Counted from the stretch's first letter, positions 34,305 through 44,049 are shown. The stretch: DNA of 64,000 nucleotides from Shimazuella kribbensis DSM 45090 (GCF_000428065.1 NZ_ATZF01000007.1:155602-219601); one strand, 5' to 3'. Program-made: numbers and translations. The notes: generated by a model not told the origin, from the letters alone.

Positions 34305-34725
34305 AAATGATCCATATAAGAGAAAAAGCACGACTCGGGGCAGTTTCGTCGATAGTACCATTGTAAAGGGAGCATATATCAATTTTGGTATCATCTAACC
34401 TTTAATCGGAAACAATCCTGCGGACCAGAATCCTCAACTGTTTTCTCTCTATTTCTTTTTTCCAAAAGATGGGTTTGAAACTTCTCCATGTCTATGTCAC
34501 TTTTTTTATTCTTAGCCCTCTCTTTTTTGGATTTTTTCCTCCGATTTTAACCCAAAAGTGACGCAGAAGACTCATTCTACTTCACTTTTTAAATTAATGC
34601 TTGATAATCTGTTGTTTAGATTTCTATATAGATGATAACGAACGAAAATGAAATATAGTAAACCGGAGCAAATTTCTGCACCCACCAGAAAATGCCCAAG
34701 ACGGGAAGGACCACAACACAGGGCA
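34305..34725. other. Intergenic stretch without a recognised gene
   Basis: Only short frames are present and none has a ribosome site or protein-like sequence that I trust. Confidence 0.4.
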
Positions 34726-35337
34726 TCAGCCAGTGCGGCGGAAGCGGGCCAGATACAGTCCAGCAAGCACCATGCTGTTCAGCCCTACCTCTATGGTCAC
34801 GATGGCCCAGGCTTGCCCGTTGCTGTTGCCGAAACAACCGTAAGAGTTAGTCAAATACAACCCAGCAATGACTATGCCGATCAGCCCCGCCACTATGGTT
34901 ACGATTGCCCTGCGACGTCCGTTGCCGGTGCTAAAACGACGACCGGAGGAGCGAACTAGAGTTATTCCAGCAATTACTATACCTATCAAACCTATCTCTA
35001 CGGCTACGAAGGATCCCGCTCGCCCGTTGCCGGTGCCGAAACAACCGAAAGTGTTGGTCAGATGAAGTCCAGCGATGAGTATACCGATCAATCCTGCGAC
35101 TGCTGCCACGATGGCCCCCGCCCGCCCGTTGCCGGTGCCGAAACGACCGGAGGAGCGAGCCAGTGACAGCCCACCTATGACCACGCTGATGAGCCCCACC
35201 ACTGCTGCCACAATAGCTCCGGTTCGCTCGGAGGTATATCCAAATCCGACATAACCATTGGTACCTTCAGCAAAGGCAATAGTTGGCACAAGTAAAAGTG
35301 TACAAAGTATTGCGAATGGAACTAGCTTTATTTTCAT
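34726..35337 (-). CDS. DUF6223-like repeat membrane protein
   Basis: A 203-aa protein with a signal peptide (MKIKLVPFAILCTLLLVPTI, cleavage near AFA-EG). Five repeats of about 35-37 residues follow, each a glycine-rich membrane segment of the type GAIVAAVVGLISVVIGGLSL and then a short loop ending in GTGNGR or similar. The pattern GAIVA.V.GLIG.VI.GL.L is typical of the DUF6223 family. The number of repeats seems high. The DNA is clearly richer in G+C than the flanks and shares near-identical blocks (CCCGTTGCCGGTGCCGAAAC), so recent tandem duplication or transfer is likely. Function is unknown. Confidence 0.7.
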   Translation of the reverse strand: MKIKLVPFAILCTLLLVPTIAFAEGTNGYVGFGYTSERTGAIVAAVVGLISVVIGGLSLARSSGRFGTGNGRAGAIVAAVAGLIGILIAGLHLTNTFGCFGTGNGRAGSFVAVEIGLIGIVIAGITLVRSSGRRFSTGNGRRRAIVTIVAGLIGIVIAGLYLTNSYGCFGNSNGQAWAIVTIEVGLNSMVLAGLYLARFRRTG

Positions 35338-35483
35338 TTGTAAATTACTCCTCTTTGTTGATTTAAAGTAGTATATATATCAACTTATACATACCATGTA
35401 TCTAGCATTCTTATATTGTCTGCTAACAGATTTTAGGATGGTTGTAGTTCTCACATTATTATAAGAAAAACAAAAACGTGCGA

Positions 35484-35848
35484 TCACTTCTGGTCCTTCT
35501 CGTATGGATAGTTAGATGCAAATGAGATAATGTTCTTTCTCTTGCATTTACTTAGAATCTCGAAGAGTTCGATAGGATTACCTGCTGGGTCATCTGGTAA
35601 GATCTGCTTTCCACCAAAACCCCTGTGACAACATCATTCCGAAAGCGTAGGCCTGCTTTACGTAAGATCTCGACAAAGCCACCTAGGTCATCAACCTCGA
35701 TTTGAATCCGATTCCATCCACCATGTTCCGGTTTGAAGATTGGGATCAAAACTCCATTCAAATACTTTGCTGCGCAGATACTTGCTACTTTGCTTAGATC
35801 CTCCGTATGATTTCCAACTCCCCACTACGTTTTATTTTGATTATTCAT
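35484..35848 (-). pseudogene. VOC (glyoxalase-fold) protein, broken
   Basis: A start with GGGAG upstream (ATG 35848) reads MNNQNKT and then a TAG. The frame continues WGVGNHTEDLSKVASICAAK and LIPIFKPEHGGWNRIQIEVD. Near 35625 it shifts frame into GFGGKQILPDDPAGNPIELF, ending at 35484. The last part (D.AGNPIELF) is the typical VOC C-terminal metal-ligand strand. One nonsense codon and one frameshift make it inactive. Confidence 0.75.
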
Positions 35849-36057
35849 CTTTCATCTCCCTTTCGTTAAATAATGAGCAAGTTGAATTTTTTATTTGTGT
35901 ACATCCTGCTATTGCGTTCCTCCACGATCAAACGAAGTTTATCAAGTTGATGTTAAGGACTTGTCCAGAACCTATCCTTTTCTCAAGGTGATTCTATTTT
36001 TGCTTAAAAATAAAGCTATAATACGAATAAAAACAGCAGAAAGAAGCGAGATTTTAG

Positions 36058-36744
36058 ATGAAAACAACAATACTTCTTGTTGACGATGAAGTGAAAATGC
36101 TTGAGGCGATGGCTCCATATTTACAAAATGAAGGGTTTCGAATTGTGAGCGCCACTACGGGAAAGGATGCGCTAAACGCAGCCAAAACGGAGTGTCCTGC
36201 TTTGGTTGTTTTAGATTGGATGCTTCCAGGAATGAGCGGAATTGAAGTTTGCCGCGAACTGCGAAACATGGGTTCTTATGGGATCATTATGCTGACGGCA
36301 AAAACGGAGGAGATGGATAAAATTATCGGTTTGGAAATCGGTGCCGATGATTACATGACAAAGCCTTACAGTTTGAGGGAGTTAGCGGCGAGAATACGTT
36401 CCGTCTTACGTCGCATTCAGGGGGAATCCGAAGAAATTCAAACAATGATAAGGGGAAATTTGACGATTATCGAGTCGAAATGCCAAGTCATGATCGATGA
36501 CGTAGAAATTGTTCTTACTCCTACTGAATTCAAATTACTGCTTACTTTGGCCGCCAAACCTGGTATTGTATTCAGTCGCCTTCAACTGATGAAATCAGCC
36601 ATGGAAGATGATTTCATTAACTACGAGCGCACGATCGATTCTCACATCAGCAACTTGCGAAAAAAGATCGAGAACGATCCAGCGGTTCCAAAATATATTC
36701 AAACCGTGTTCGGATTTGGTTATCGATTCGGTGACAAGCTATGA
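36058..36744 (+). CDS. OmpR-family response regulator
   Basis: A 228-aa two-component regulator. The receiver domain (about 1-120) has the acidic pair in LLVDDEVKML, the phosphorylated Asp in LVVLDWMLPGMSG, and Thr/Lys in MLTAKTE and MTKPYS. The C-terminal winged helix (about 130-225) contains LTPTEFKLLLTLA and VFGFGYRFGDK. It binds DNA and changes transcription when phosphorylated by the kinase encoded just downstream, with which it overlaps by four bases. Confidence 0.93.
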   Translation: MKTTILLVDDEVKMLEAMAPYLQNEGFRIVSATTGKDALNAAKTECPALVVLDWMLPGMSGIEVCRELRNMGSYGIIMLTAKTEEMDKIIGLEIGADDYMTKPYSLRELAARIRSVLRRIQGESEEIQTMIRGNLTIIESKCQVMIDDVEIVLTPTEFKLLLTLAAKPGIVFSRLQLMKSAMEDDFINYERTIDSHISNLRKKIENDPAVPKYIQTVFGFGYRFGDKL

Positions 36745-38069
36745 ACGTTCGAGGGAAATTATTTGGCGCAATGACAATTCTGGTTCTTTTTGTCACAGTG
36801 GGCTACTTCGGGGCAACCCAAGGATACTTAAAGAACCGTTTTGAAGATTATTTCAAAGAAAAAACGACAGGGCTGTTTGAAATCTACTATAAGGAGCATA
36901 AAAACTCATGGGAAGGCATAGAAGAAATAAAGATTTCAGACAAATTGGAGCAGAAAAATCTAGATCGACGCAAGATTGCTCTTTTGTCTCCTGATGGCAA
37001 CATCTTGTTTTTTAGAGGATCGGGAGATCCTCAATCGTTGATACAACAGGGAAAACGGAATACTATCATGGTAAACGGAACAACGGTCGGTACAATCTAT
37101 GTCGATAGGTGGGAATCAAGCGAAGATTATTTATTAAAAAATTATATTCTGGACTCCATGCTCACCCAAGGTTTAAGGGTACCGGCCTTAACCGGGATCA
37201 TGGCACTGCTTCTTGGCTTATGGTTAACCAAGAAATTAACGCAACCCCTGAAACGTCTCATCCCTGCCATACAAAAAATCGCAGTTGGAGAGCTTCACAC
37301 TCGCATTCCTGTGACAACAATGGATGAGTTCGGGAAAGTTACTGAAGCGCTTAATCATATGTCGCAGCAGTTATTTCACGCAGAAGAAGTACGAAAAAAT
37401 TTGACAGCCGATGTGGCGCATGAATTAAGAACACCGCTCTCCATTATTCAATGTTATATGGAAATGATTCAAGAGGGAGGACGAGACATTCCTCCAGAAA
37501 CCTTATTGCCTATGCAGGATGAAGTAATCCGATTGTCCAAGCTTGTTGACGATCTCCACCAGTTAACACTGGCAGAAGCAGGAAAATTGAAGTTGGATCG
37601 ATCCTCGACTGATCTTATTCCCCTTTTAGATCGGATTATCGATATGTTAAAGCCGGAAGCAGAAGAACGACATATCGACATTATTCGTTCGTATCCGGCG
37701 CAAAAATTGAATGTGTTCGTCGATCCTAACAGAATTACGCAAGTATTCTATAATTTGTTGGTTAATGCCATGCGGTATACCTCATCTGGTGGAAGGATTT
37801 CGATCCAAATTACGGATATTTCCCATGATGAATCGCGTTTTGCGTCTATCTCGATTACGGACACCGGAGTCGGAATCGCGGCGGAGCAACTGCCCTTTCT
37901 GTTCGATCGGTTTTATCGCGTTGAAGAATCACGTTCCCGTCATACAGGTGGCATGGGTCTAGGACTTGCAATTGCAAAAGAATTTGTTGAAGCTCATCAA
38001 GGCTTCATTTCGGTACAAAGTGAGATCGGGCGTGGGACCCAGTTTATTGTTTATCTGCCTTGTGCATAG
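36741..38069 (+). CDS. Sensor histidine kinase
   Basis: A 442-aa membrane kinase. There is a membrane segment at about 9-28, an external domain of about 100 residues and a second segment at about 140-165 (VPALTGIMALLLGLWL). These are followed by a HAMP linker, the HisKA box DVAHELRTPLSIIQC (phosphorylated His) and the ATPase motifs NLLVNAMRYT, DTGVGI and HTGGMGLGLAI. It phosphorylates the OmpR-type regulator encoded upstream. The external domain gives no hint of the signal. Confidence 0.93.
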   Translation: MNVRGKLFGAMTILVLFVTVGYFGATQGYLKNRFEDYFKEKTTGLFEIYYKEHKNSWEGIEEIKISDKLEQKNLDRRKIALLSPDGNILFFRGSGDPQSLIQQGKRNTIMVNGTTVGTIYVDRWESSEDYLLKNYILDSMLTQGLRVPALTGIMALLLGLWLTKKLTQPLKRLIPAIQKIAVGELHTRIPVTTMDEFGKVTEALNHMSQQLFHAEEVRKNLTADVAHELRTPLSIIQCYMEMIQEGGRDIPPETLLPMQDEVIRLSKLVDDLHQLTLAEAGKLKLDRSSTDLIPLLDRIIDMLKPEAEERHIDIIRSYPAQKLNVFVDPNRITQVFYNLLVNAMRYTSSGGRISIQITDISHDESRFASISITDTGVGIAAEQLPFLFDRFYRVEESRSRHTGGMGLGLAIAKEFVEAHQGFISVQSEIGRGTQFIVYLPCA

Positions 38070-38171
38070 TCCGACCAGTTATATGAAAGATTTTGGAGAC
38101 TATATAATTGATTAGAGACGGTCTCCACAACCTTTTGAAAGGCACTGGATTTCACAGGTTAAAAATGTATT

Positions 38172-38193
38172 AGCCCAACGGTTGTTGGGCTTT
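38172..38193 (+). terminator. Terminator of the two-component operon
   Basis: AGCCCAAC and GTTGGGCT form a stem followed by TTTC. The stretch from here to 38613 shows no gene that I can support. Confidence 0.8.
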
Positions 38194-38613
38194 CTAATGT
38201 CCATTGGTAAATATCCCTAGCCTATATCCTATTTTTACACATATCTTCCTGGTACCCCTGTTACTAAAAAAAGAGGACACTGTACTATTTTGGATAAAGG
38301 GTACGCTACGGTTTTTAGGAATGTAAAACTATTAACTTTCTGTATGTTAAGGAGCTTTGTTCCAATTAACCCCAATAGCTTAAGACATTTGGAACTAGAA
38401 ATGAACTTTTTTGTTTTGTAAAACAAGAATATATATTAAAATAGTAGAGTAATTCTTTTTAGAAGTAGAGACTTAGGTAAAAAATATTGAAAATGTATGT
38501 TTTTGACCATGATGAAGATGAAAAGACAGTAGGAAAGGAAATTCAAGGTTCATACAGTTGGATTTGTTATTTTCAGAATTGACAAATTACAATTTAGAAA
38601 CAGAGGAGACAAC

Positions 38614-39513
38614 ATGAAGAAAATAATCGATCTGCATCAAGTGGATGCGTTTACGGACACTCTTTTTGGTGGTAACCCTGCCGGTGTTGTTACAAATGCT
38701 GACGAACTGAACAATTACGAAATGGCAAATATCGCGAAAGAAATGAACTTATCTGAGACTTCATTCGTACTCAAGCCCACTACTGTTGATGCTGATATCA
38801 AGCTGCGTTATTTTACGCCAACCGAAGAAGTGCAATTCTGTGGGCATGCTACCGTAGGAGCTTTATATGAGCTAGCGCGACTCCATATGTATGGTCTCGG
38901 TGGTTCTGGGCAAAGCTCTATCCGTGTCGAAACAAACATTGGCGTGATCCATATTTCTGTTAAGCGAGGTAACGACAGTCAGTCCCAAATTACATTTTCC
39001 ACTCCGAAAGTCTCTATGGAACCTTATCGTCTACAAGGGGAAGAATTTGCACATTCCTTTGGTATTCCCACCAATGTGCTTGAAAAAAATGGTGAGGTAC
39101 TCCTAGACCACGAACTGAATTACCTATATATCCCAATTAGGTCCCTTAGACAACTTGGAGATCTGAGATTTAATTACGAGCAAATCCGTTCGAGTTTTGG
39201 TTCTGAAAATATAATTGTATTTTGTTTATTCACCAACGAAACAATAAAGAAAGAGTCACACTTGCACGCGCGTGGCCTTGCTCCTCTTATAGGTATTGAT
39301 GAAGACCCTTTTACCGGCTCCATGCAAGCTGGTTTAATACATGCCGCAAAACAAAACAATCTTATAGAATCCAAACAACAAAAAATAATCGTAGAACAAG
39401 GAAACTTCATAGGTCGTCCAGGTTTTGCGGAGATTAACCACGATATGGATACGAATGAAATACTAGTTACAGCAAGCGCTGTACAAGTGTTTTCAACAAA
39501 ATTGGAGGTTTAA
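38614..39513 (+). CDS. PhzF-family isomerase-like protein
   Basis: A 299-aa protein with the PhzF fold signatures: VDAFTDTLFGGNPAGVV, MNLSETSFVL with the catalytic Glu, RYFTPTEEVQFCGHATVGAL and IDEDPFTGSMQAGL. The family resembles diaminopimelate epimerase without the cysteine pair and usually catalyses proton shifts in small metabolites. GAGGAG lies upstream of ATG 38614. The next gene, RidA, follows two bases after the stop, which suggests a joint role in clearing reactive enamine-type intermediates (inference). Confidence 0.88.
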   Translation: MKKIIDLHQVDAFTDTLFGGNPAGVVTNADELNNYEMANIAKEMNLSETSFVLKPTTVDADIKLRYFTPTEEVQFCGHATVGALYELARLHMYGLGGSGQSSIRVETNIGVIHISVKRGNDSQSQITFSTPKVSMEPYRLQGEEFAHSFGIPTNVLEKNGEVLLDHELNYLYIPIRSLRQLGDLRFNYEQIRSSFGSENIIVFCLFTNETIKKESHLHARGLAPLIGIDEDPFTGSMQAGLIHAAKQNNLIESKQQKIIVEQGNFIGRPGFAEINHDMDTNEILVTASAVQVFSTKLEV

Positions 39514-39515
39514 AA

Positions 39516-39911
39516 ATGAAACGAATAAGAGCAGTGGAAGGTCTTTCCCCGGCGGCTGGACCTTATTCATTTGCGGTCATTCATGCAGAAATGGTCTTCA
39601 CAGCTGGACAGATCGGGCAAACCCCTGAGGGTACCCTTATCGAAGGCGGTATCGAAGCTGAAACGCATCAAGTGATGAGAAATCTTGGCAAGATTCTTGA
39701 TAAAATCGATGTTGGCTTTCGTGATGTCGTAAAAACTACGATCTACTTAACAGATGCATCAGACTTTGGCCTAGTTAACGAAATCTACGCAAGCTACTTC
39801 CCTGATCACGAATACCCTGTGCGCGAAACAACTGTCGCTGCTTCATTGCCACTAGGTGCGCGTGTTGAGATTAGCATGATTGCAACTCTTCCTGATTCAA
39901 ATAGCCAGTAA
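39516..39911 (+). CDS. ridA: RidA-family reactive-intermediate deaminase
   Basis: A 131-aa RidA/YjgF/UK114 protein with GPYSFAVIHAEMVFTAGQIG, VVKTTIYLTDASDF and the substrate-anchoring Arg in PLGARVEISMIA. RidA proteins hydrolyse reactive enamines and imines made by PLP enzymes. It is co-directional with the PhzF gene and its ribosome site (GGAGG) lies in that gene's 3' end. The stretch 39912-40246 has no gene. Confidence 0.92.
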   Translation: MKRIRAVEGLSPAAGPYSFAVIHAEMVFTAGQIGQTPEGTLIEGGIEAETHQVMRNLGKILDKIDVGFRDVVKTTIYLTDASDFGLVNEIYASYFPDHEYPVRETTVAASLPLGARVEISMIATLPDSNSQ

Positions 39912-40246
39912 GAAAGGAAAATAGCCAGTTCTCTCCTGCATTTAAAGATAACTATGCTACAATAAAGATGGTTAAACCAATTACAACAGCTCGTCCTAAA
40001 AAACTATTAAAGTACCTCTATAATAAAATAGGGATAGTAAGACAGATCATGATCTAGTCCTTCATACACATTCCATTTCTTGAGCAAATAACGGCAAAAC
40101 TGATCGATGCTCCTTCTATCCCTATTCGTTTCATCTTTTCTCCATCTTTATCAACCATACGTTTCATAACATCATTTTAATGTAAATACCTATGTTATCC
40201 TATTTGTGATGATAAGTACTTTTATAATTTGGGTATAATCGAAAAC

Positions 40247-40292
40247 AAAATAGGCGAACCTTTTTTCAAATAAAAGAGGTCTGCCTATTTTA
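40247..40292 (-). terminator. Terminator of the VOC gene
   Basis: AAAATAGGC and GCCTATTTT arms with inner AACC/GGTC-type pairing lie just beyond the stop at 40323 on the minus strand. Confidence 0.65.
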
Positions 40293-40322
40293 AGATGAAT
40301 TTTATTTTCTTTACCTATCCAG

Positions 40323-40712
40323 TCACTCTAAACCTTCGTAAATCTCTATCATATTCCCTTGAGGATCTCTAAAATGAGATACTTTCATTCCCCAATTTTC
40401 TCGAACGGTTGGTTCAGTGATAAATGTGATCCCTTTATCCTGTAGCTCCTTATACTTCCTATCTACTTGATCCACTTCAAAAATAAGAACAAACGGGTCC
40501 ATACTTTTACTTTCCAATGGCAAATCATGTACACCAACCGATTGAGCCATAAGCTCTCGATGAAACAAAGCCAGTCTTGATAAACCTGTATCAAATTCAG
40601 CAAAAGCAGAAGTTTCATTTCCCCATAACACTTTAAATCCTAAAATATCCCGATCAAAGAAAAAACATTCCCTAAACTTAGTGACACATAAACGTATATT
40701 GTTCAGTTTCAT
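40323..40712 (-). CDS. VOC-family (glyoxalase-fold) protein
   Basis: A 129-aa protein starting MKLNNIRLCVTKFRECFFFD at ATG 40712, with GGGAG about ten bases upstream. It has the betaalphabeta-betabetabeta order of VOC proteins and the closing motif HFRDPQGNMIEIYEGL with a metal-ligand Glu. A typical His ligand in the first strand is replaced (LCVTKF), so full glyoxalase activity is uncertain. Antibiotic-binding or isomerase roles are alternatives. Confidence 0.8.
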   Translation of the reverse strand: MKLNNIRLCVTKFRECFFFDRDILGFKVLWGNETSAFAEFDTGLSRLALFHRELMAQSVGVHDLPLESKSMDPFVLIFEVDQVDRKYKELQDKGITFITEPTVRENWGMKVSHFRDPQGNMIEIYEGLE

Positions 40713-40819
40713 AATACAATACTCCCTTTCTTTTTCTTCTAAAACAAATCTCACTTTTCAACATTCCACTTGCCTCCCCAATAGTTTCGAAAGGAAAAAA
40801 ATTCATTTTGTCTTTTATC

Positions 40820-42115
40820 TTATAAATAGCGAATGAAAATATAGATATGGGTGATGATTAGGGAAACAAGCGTGATCGGAGCTCCAATTTTTAAAAATTC
40901 CATATAACTAAATCCTCTTCCTTCTTTAGCAGCAAGGCTTGCAACAATTACATTTGCAGAAGCACCTAAAATCGTACCATTCCCTCCCAAACAAGCTCCT
41001 AATGCTAACGACCACCAGAGAGTATTAATTGCAGGTGCGTTTACACTAACACCAAGGCTATTTGCCATCTCTTGAATCAATGGAATCATCGTAGCAACAA
41101 AAGGGATATTGTCGATCGTAGCAGAAGCAATTCCAGATATCCATAAAATATAAATAGCTGCTAAAGAAAGATCACCATTAGTGAGATTCAACACTTGTTG
41201 TGCGACATATTTAATTACTCCTACTTCTTGTAACCCTCCTACCAAAGTGAACAACCCAGCAAAAAAGAAAATTGTCGTCCATTCAACGGAGGCAAATGTT
41301 TTTTCGATCTGATGTTCATTTAAACCAATCAGCAACAATAAACTGGCTCCTACAAAAGCAATGACAGATGCTTCTACATGTAAGATAGAATGAAGCGTAA
41401 AACCAACAATCGTTAATCCCAGTACAAATAAGGATTTTTTCATCAATGGAATGTTCTCAATGGATTCATTTTCATCTAAATTAGCTAATTTCTGTCTATC
41501 TTCTTCTGTTACAGTAAGCTTATTGCGGTAAATAAAATACAACATAAGAAGAGTGGTAAAAAGAATAATAACTGCTATTGGACCTAAATTCATCAAAAAA
41601 GCATTGAATGTTAGATGTTTGTTCGCAGCACCAATCATAATATTAGGCGGATCTCCTATGAGAGTAGCAGTCCCACCTATGTTGGAAGCGATTACTTCAG
41701 AAATCAAATAAGGAACTGGATTAACCTTTAAAATACGAGTAATCGAAAAAGTGATGGGCACAATGAGCAACACTGTTGTAACATTGTCTAACAATGCGGA
41801 AACTGCGGCCGTTAAAAGAGATAGCATCATCAAAAGATGAATCGGGTTGCCTCTCACTAACTTTGCTGTTTTGATCGCCAACCATTGAAAAACTCCTGTT
41901 GTATTCGTGATGGTCACTAAAATCATCATACCGATCAATAGTGCAATCGTATTCCACTCTATATAGTGAGTAAACACTTTATGCACATCTATAATACCTA
42001 CTAAAATCATAACAGATGCACCTAATAACGAAATAACTGCTCGATTCCATTTCTCTGTGATGATAAAGGCATAAATAATGAAAAAAATCCCAATAGCCAA
42101 CATTGTTGTATTCAA
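40820..42115 (-). CDS. ArsB/NhaD-type (SLC13-like) ion transporter
   Basis: A 431-aa membrane protein with about 12 segments. It has the two-fold repeat of the ion-transporter superfamily: SALLDNVTTVLLIVPITF and GTATLIGDPPNIMIG in the first half, and SATIDNIPFVATMIPL and LGGNGTILGASANVIV in the second. Substrates in this group are Na+, arsenite or carboxylates; the sequence does not decide. The TTG 42115 start has GGTGGGA five bases upstream; ATG 42103 is the alternative. Confidence 0.88.
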   Translation of the reverse strand: MNTTMLAIGIFFIIYAFIITEKWNRAVISLLGASVMILVGIIDVHKVFTHYIEWNTIALLIGMMILVTITNTTGVFQWLAIKTAKLVRGNPIHLLMMLSLLTAAVSALLDNVTTVLLIVPITFSITRILKVNPVPYLISEVIASNIGGTATLIGDPPNIMIGAANKHLTFNAFLMNLGPIAVIILFTTLLMLYFIYRNKLTVTEEDRQKLANLDENESIENIPLMKKSLFVLGLTIVGFTLHSILHVEASVIAFVGASLLLLIGLNEHQIEKTFASVEWTTIFFFAGLFTLVGGLQEVGVIKYVAQQVLNLTNGDLSLAAIYILWISGIASATIDNIPFVATMIPLIQEMANSLGVSVNAPAINTLWWSLALGACLGGNGTILGASANVIVASLAAKEGRGFSYMEFLKIGAPITLVSLIITHIYIFIRYL

Positions 42116-42182
42116 ACAAATCCCACCCTTATTGCATAATAAAAAGCCCATCAACACATAAACTTCCCTTTTTATTAAAAAA

Positions 42183-42542
42183 GAAGTTATAGGTTGACAG
42201 GCTCCTCCGAAAAATACATATTCATATTAATGTCATTATAAAGGGAATGATCTTTGGAGGCAAGATACAAGTTAGGCTGTCCATTCTACTTTCTATAAAA
42301 GATGATGCCTCATAAGCATTAAGATCAAATCTGCATAGTACTCTGACCTTACAATAATTCGAAACCCATTGTTTTTACAGCAATAACATAACACCTTTGT
42401 ATCCTATTTGTTATCAACAAAAAATCCTTCACTAGCCTGATGTGCTTTGCAAAAGGTTCTTCCTGAACTAACTTTATTTGGATTTCAATCTTTTCTTCAT
42501 TTAAGACTTCCTTTAAATGCAGTAGTCAAAAGACTACCATCC
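42183..42542 (-). other. Intergenic stretch with an orphan frame
   Basis: On the minus strand, a frame without a start reads HLKEVLNEEKIEIQIKLVQE then EPFAKHIRLVKDFLLIT, ending GFELL near 42350. It is protein-like but not recognised. No other gene is visible. Confidence 0.3.
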
Positions 42543-42578
42543 CAAGAATCCCACTGCTTCAGCAGTGTAGAGAGTCAA
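42543..42578 (+). mobile_element. Solo IS200/IS605 right end
   Basis: AAGAATCCCACTGCTTCAGC followed by AGTGTAGAGAGTCAAA has the layout of the right-end hairpin at 30498, with changed stem bases. No left end in the same orientation is found nearby. It touches the stop codon of the KAS III gene. Confidence 0.6.
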
Positions 42579-43558
42579 ATACTCCATCTTAACAAACAAT
42601 GTGAATAAACAAACCCTCCACCAAAACCAGAGAGTAAAATAAGATCACCTCTTTGTAGTTTTCCTAACTGATAGGCTTCTGTCAAAGATAGCGGAATAGA
42701 TGCAGATGAGGTATTACCATAGTACTCTCCACTGAATAGAACCTTATCTTCATTCATATTGATCCGATCACAAATTGCATGGATGATCCGCATATTAGCA
42801 CTGTGTGGCACAAACCAATCTACATCTCCTACCCCATAGTCTGCTTCTTTTAAAAAGGGAGGAATAGTATTGGAAAGGGAAGAAACAGCTAATTTGAAAA
42901 CTTCCCTTCCATTTTGAACAATTTTTTTCTCTTTTTTAATTCCTTCACCTTCTATGTTATTAGCTATATTGGAAACATATAAATACCGACCTGCATCCCC
43001 TCTTGTCCCATATGATGCATGAACAAAACTAGGATTGATCTCTTCTCTTTCTACCAAGGCTACCCCTGCTCCATCTCCAAATAGAACACACGTGGTCCGA
43101 TCTTGATAATCAACAACTTTGGACATGGTTTCCGCTCCTACTACCAATGCTTTTTTACATTGATTGGTTGAAACAAGCCCATTTGCTACATTGAGCGCAT
43201 AGGTAAAACCAGCACATGCTGCACTAAGATCCATTGAACCGCATTGCGAGATACCAAAATAATTCTGAATTTGACTTGCTACACTCGGAAATACAAAATC
43301 AGATGTAGATGTTGCTACAATAATCATATCGATGGTTTGAATTTCAAGCGAAAAAGTTTCTATCATACTTTCAACTGCTTTGATCGCTAAGTCACTTGTA
43401 AATTGAACATCTTCCGCGATTCTTCTTTCTTTCATTCCAGTTCTTCGTTGAATCCATTCATCGTTTGTTTCTACTGATTTAGATAAATCATCATTCGTTA
43501 GTCTTCTTCCAGGTACATAAGAACCAACAGCAGTTACCTTTGCTTGTGAAAACAACAT
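42575..43558 (-). CDS. fabH: Beta-ketoacyl-ACP synthase III
   Basis: A 327-aa condensing enzyme, the usual FabH length when started at ATG 43558 (GGAGG eight bases upstream); the longer frame upstream is AT-rich and lacks a ribosome site. The catalytic triad is visible: Cys in DLSAACAGFTYAL, His in VPHSANMRI and Asn in YYGNTSSASIPLS. It condenses an acyl-CoA with malonyl-ACP to start fatty acid synthesis. It stands alone, not in a fab cluster, so it may be a paralogue for branched or special primers. Confidence 0.9.
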   Translation of the reverse strand: MLFSQAKVTAVGSYVPGRRLTNDDLSKSVETNDEWIQRRTGMKERRIAEDVQFTSDLAIKAVESMIETFSLEIQTIDMIIVATSTSDFVFPSVASQIQNYFGISQCGSMDLSAACAGFTYALNVANGLVSTNQCKKALVVGAETMSKVVDYQDRTTCVLFGDGAGVALVEREEINPSFVHASYGTRGDAGRYLYVSNIANNIEGEGIKKEKKIVQNGREVFKLAVSSLSNTIPPFLKEADYGVGDVDWFVPHSANMRIIHAICDRINMNEDKVLFSGEYYGNTSSASIPLSLTEAYQLGKLQRGDLILLSGFGGGFVYSHCLLRWSI

Positions 43559-43713
43559 ACAACTTACCTCCGTATCCTGAACACTATCCATATTAAAATC
43601 ATTTGTATATAAAATTAAAAAAATACCTTTCATCCATAATAACGTTTCATTCATCTTATATAAATGTACAATTTCTTAATTTTCCTATTTGGTTCATTCC
43701 TTTTCGATAAATA

Positions 43714-43747
43714 TAAAAAAACCACAACTTTCTAAAAAGCGTGGTTT
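43714..43747 (-). terminator. Terminator after the P450 remnant
   Basis: AAACCAC/GTGGTTT arms run into TTTTTTT on the minus strand, nine bases after the P450 C-terminal stop. Confidence 0.75.
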
Positions 43748-43755
43748 CCCAAAAA

Positions 43756-43896
43756 CTATTCGTATTTCACAGGAAACTCAACTAATCCCCTTAGTAAAAA
43801 ACCTGGACGATAGATTAATTCATCTTGTTCAACAGCTAACTCTAAAATACGTTGTTTTGTTGTGGGACGAAGCCGAAATCGGAAGGCTCTGTGCAT
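43756..43896 (-). CDS. Chimeric 46-aa frame: TnpB start fused to cytochrome P450 end
   Basis: The frame begins MHRAFRFRLRPTTKQRI, the standard start of TnpB proteins. It then runs into LELAVEQDELIYRPGFLLRG and VEFPVKY, the standard end of bacterial P450s. GGGAGGTG lies before the ATG and a promoter further upstream, so it may be expressed. It arose by deletion between an inserted IS605-type element and the P450 gene. It carries neither the haem-binding cysteine nor a TnpB active site, so enzyme function is unlikely. Confidence 0.65.
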   Translation of the reverse strand: MHRAFRFRLRPTTKQRILELAVEQDELIYRPGFLLRGLVEFPVKYE

Positions 43897-43929
43897 CGAT
43901 TTCACCTCCCTAAATGGGATTTTACGGAT

Positions 43930-43957
43930 ATTATAGAACGATGTTTGTATATGTCAA
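43930..43957 (-). promoter_or_regulatory. Consensus promoter of the IS605-type remnant
   Basis: TTGACA (43952-43957) and TATAAT (43930-43935) are perfect sigma-A boxes on the minus strand, 16 bases apart, reading into the chimeric frame. Confidence 0.8.
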
Positions 43958-43969
43958 GAATTTCAAAAA

Positions 43970-44049
43970 ATAGTCAGACGAGATGATCTCTGCCATCTCT
44001 CGTCTGACTATCGCTTTCATCCCACGTTTGAAACCGTGGGTTTTCTCTC
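43970..44049 (-). mobile_element. IS605-type left end with a transcription-blocking hairpin
   Basis: The minus strand has the left-end hairpin AACCCACGGTTTCAAACGTG with GGATGAAAG, and 10 bases further a 14-bp perfect stem (43970-43983 with 43998-44011) followed by TTTTTTG. The latter would stop transcripts entering from the P450 gene. The right end and most of TnpB are missing. Confidence 0.7.

Noticed and set aside
38235-38426. Minus-strand 63-codon frame
   Set aside because: No ribosome site, no recognisable sequence, and unlike any neighbouring gene in composition.
43689-43913. Plus-strand 74-codon frame
   Set aside because: It is the antisense of the P450 C-terminal remnant and TnpB start, which read as recognisable protein on the minus strand.
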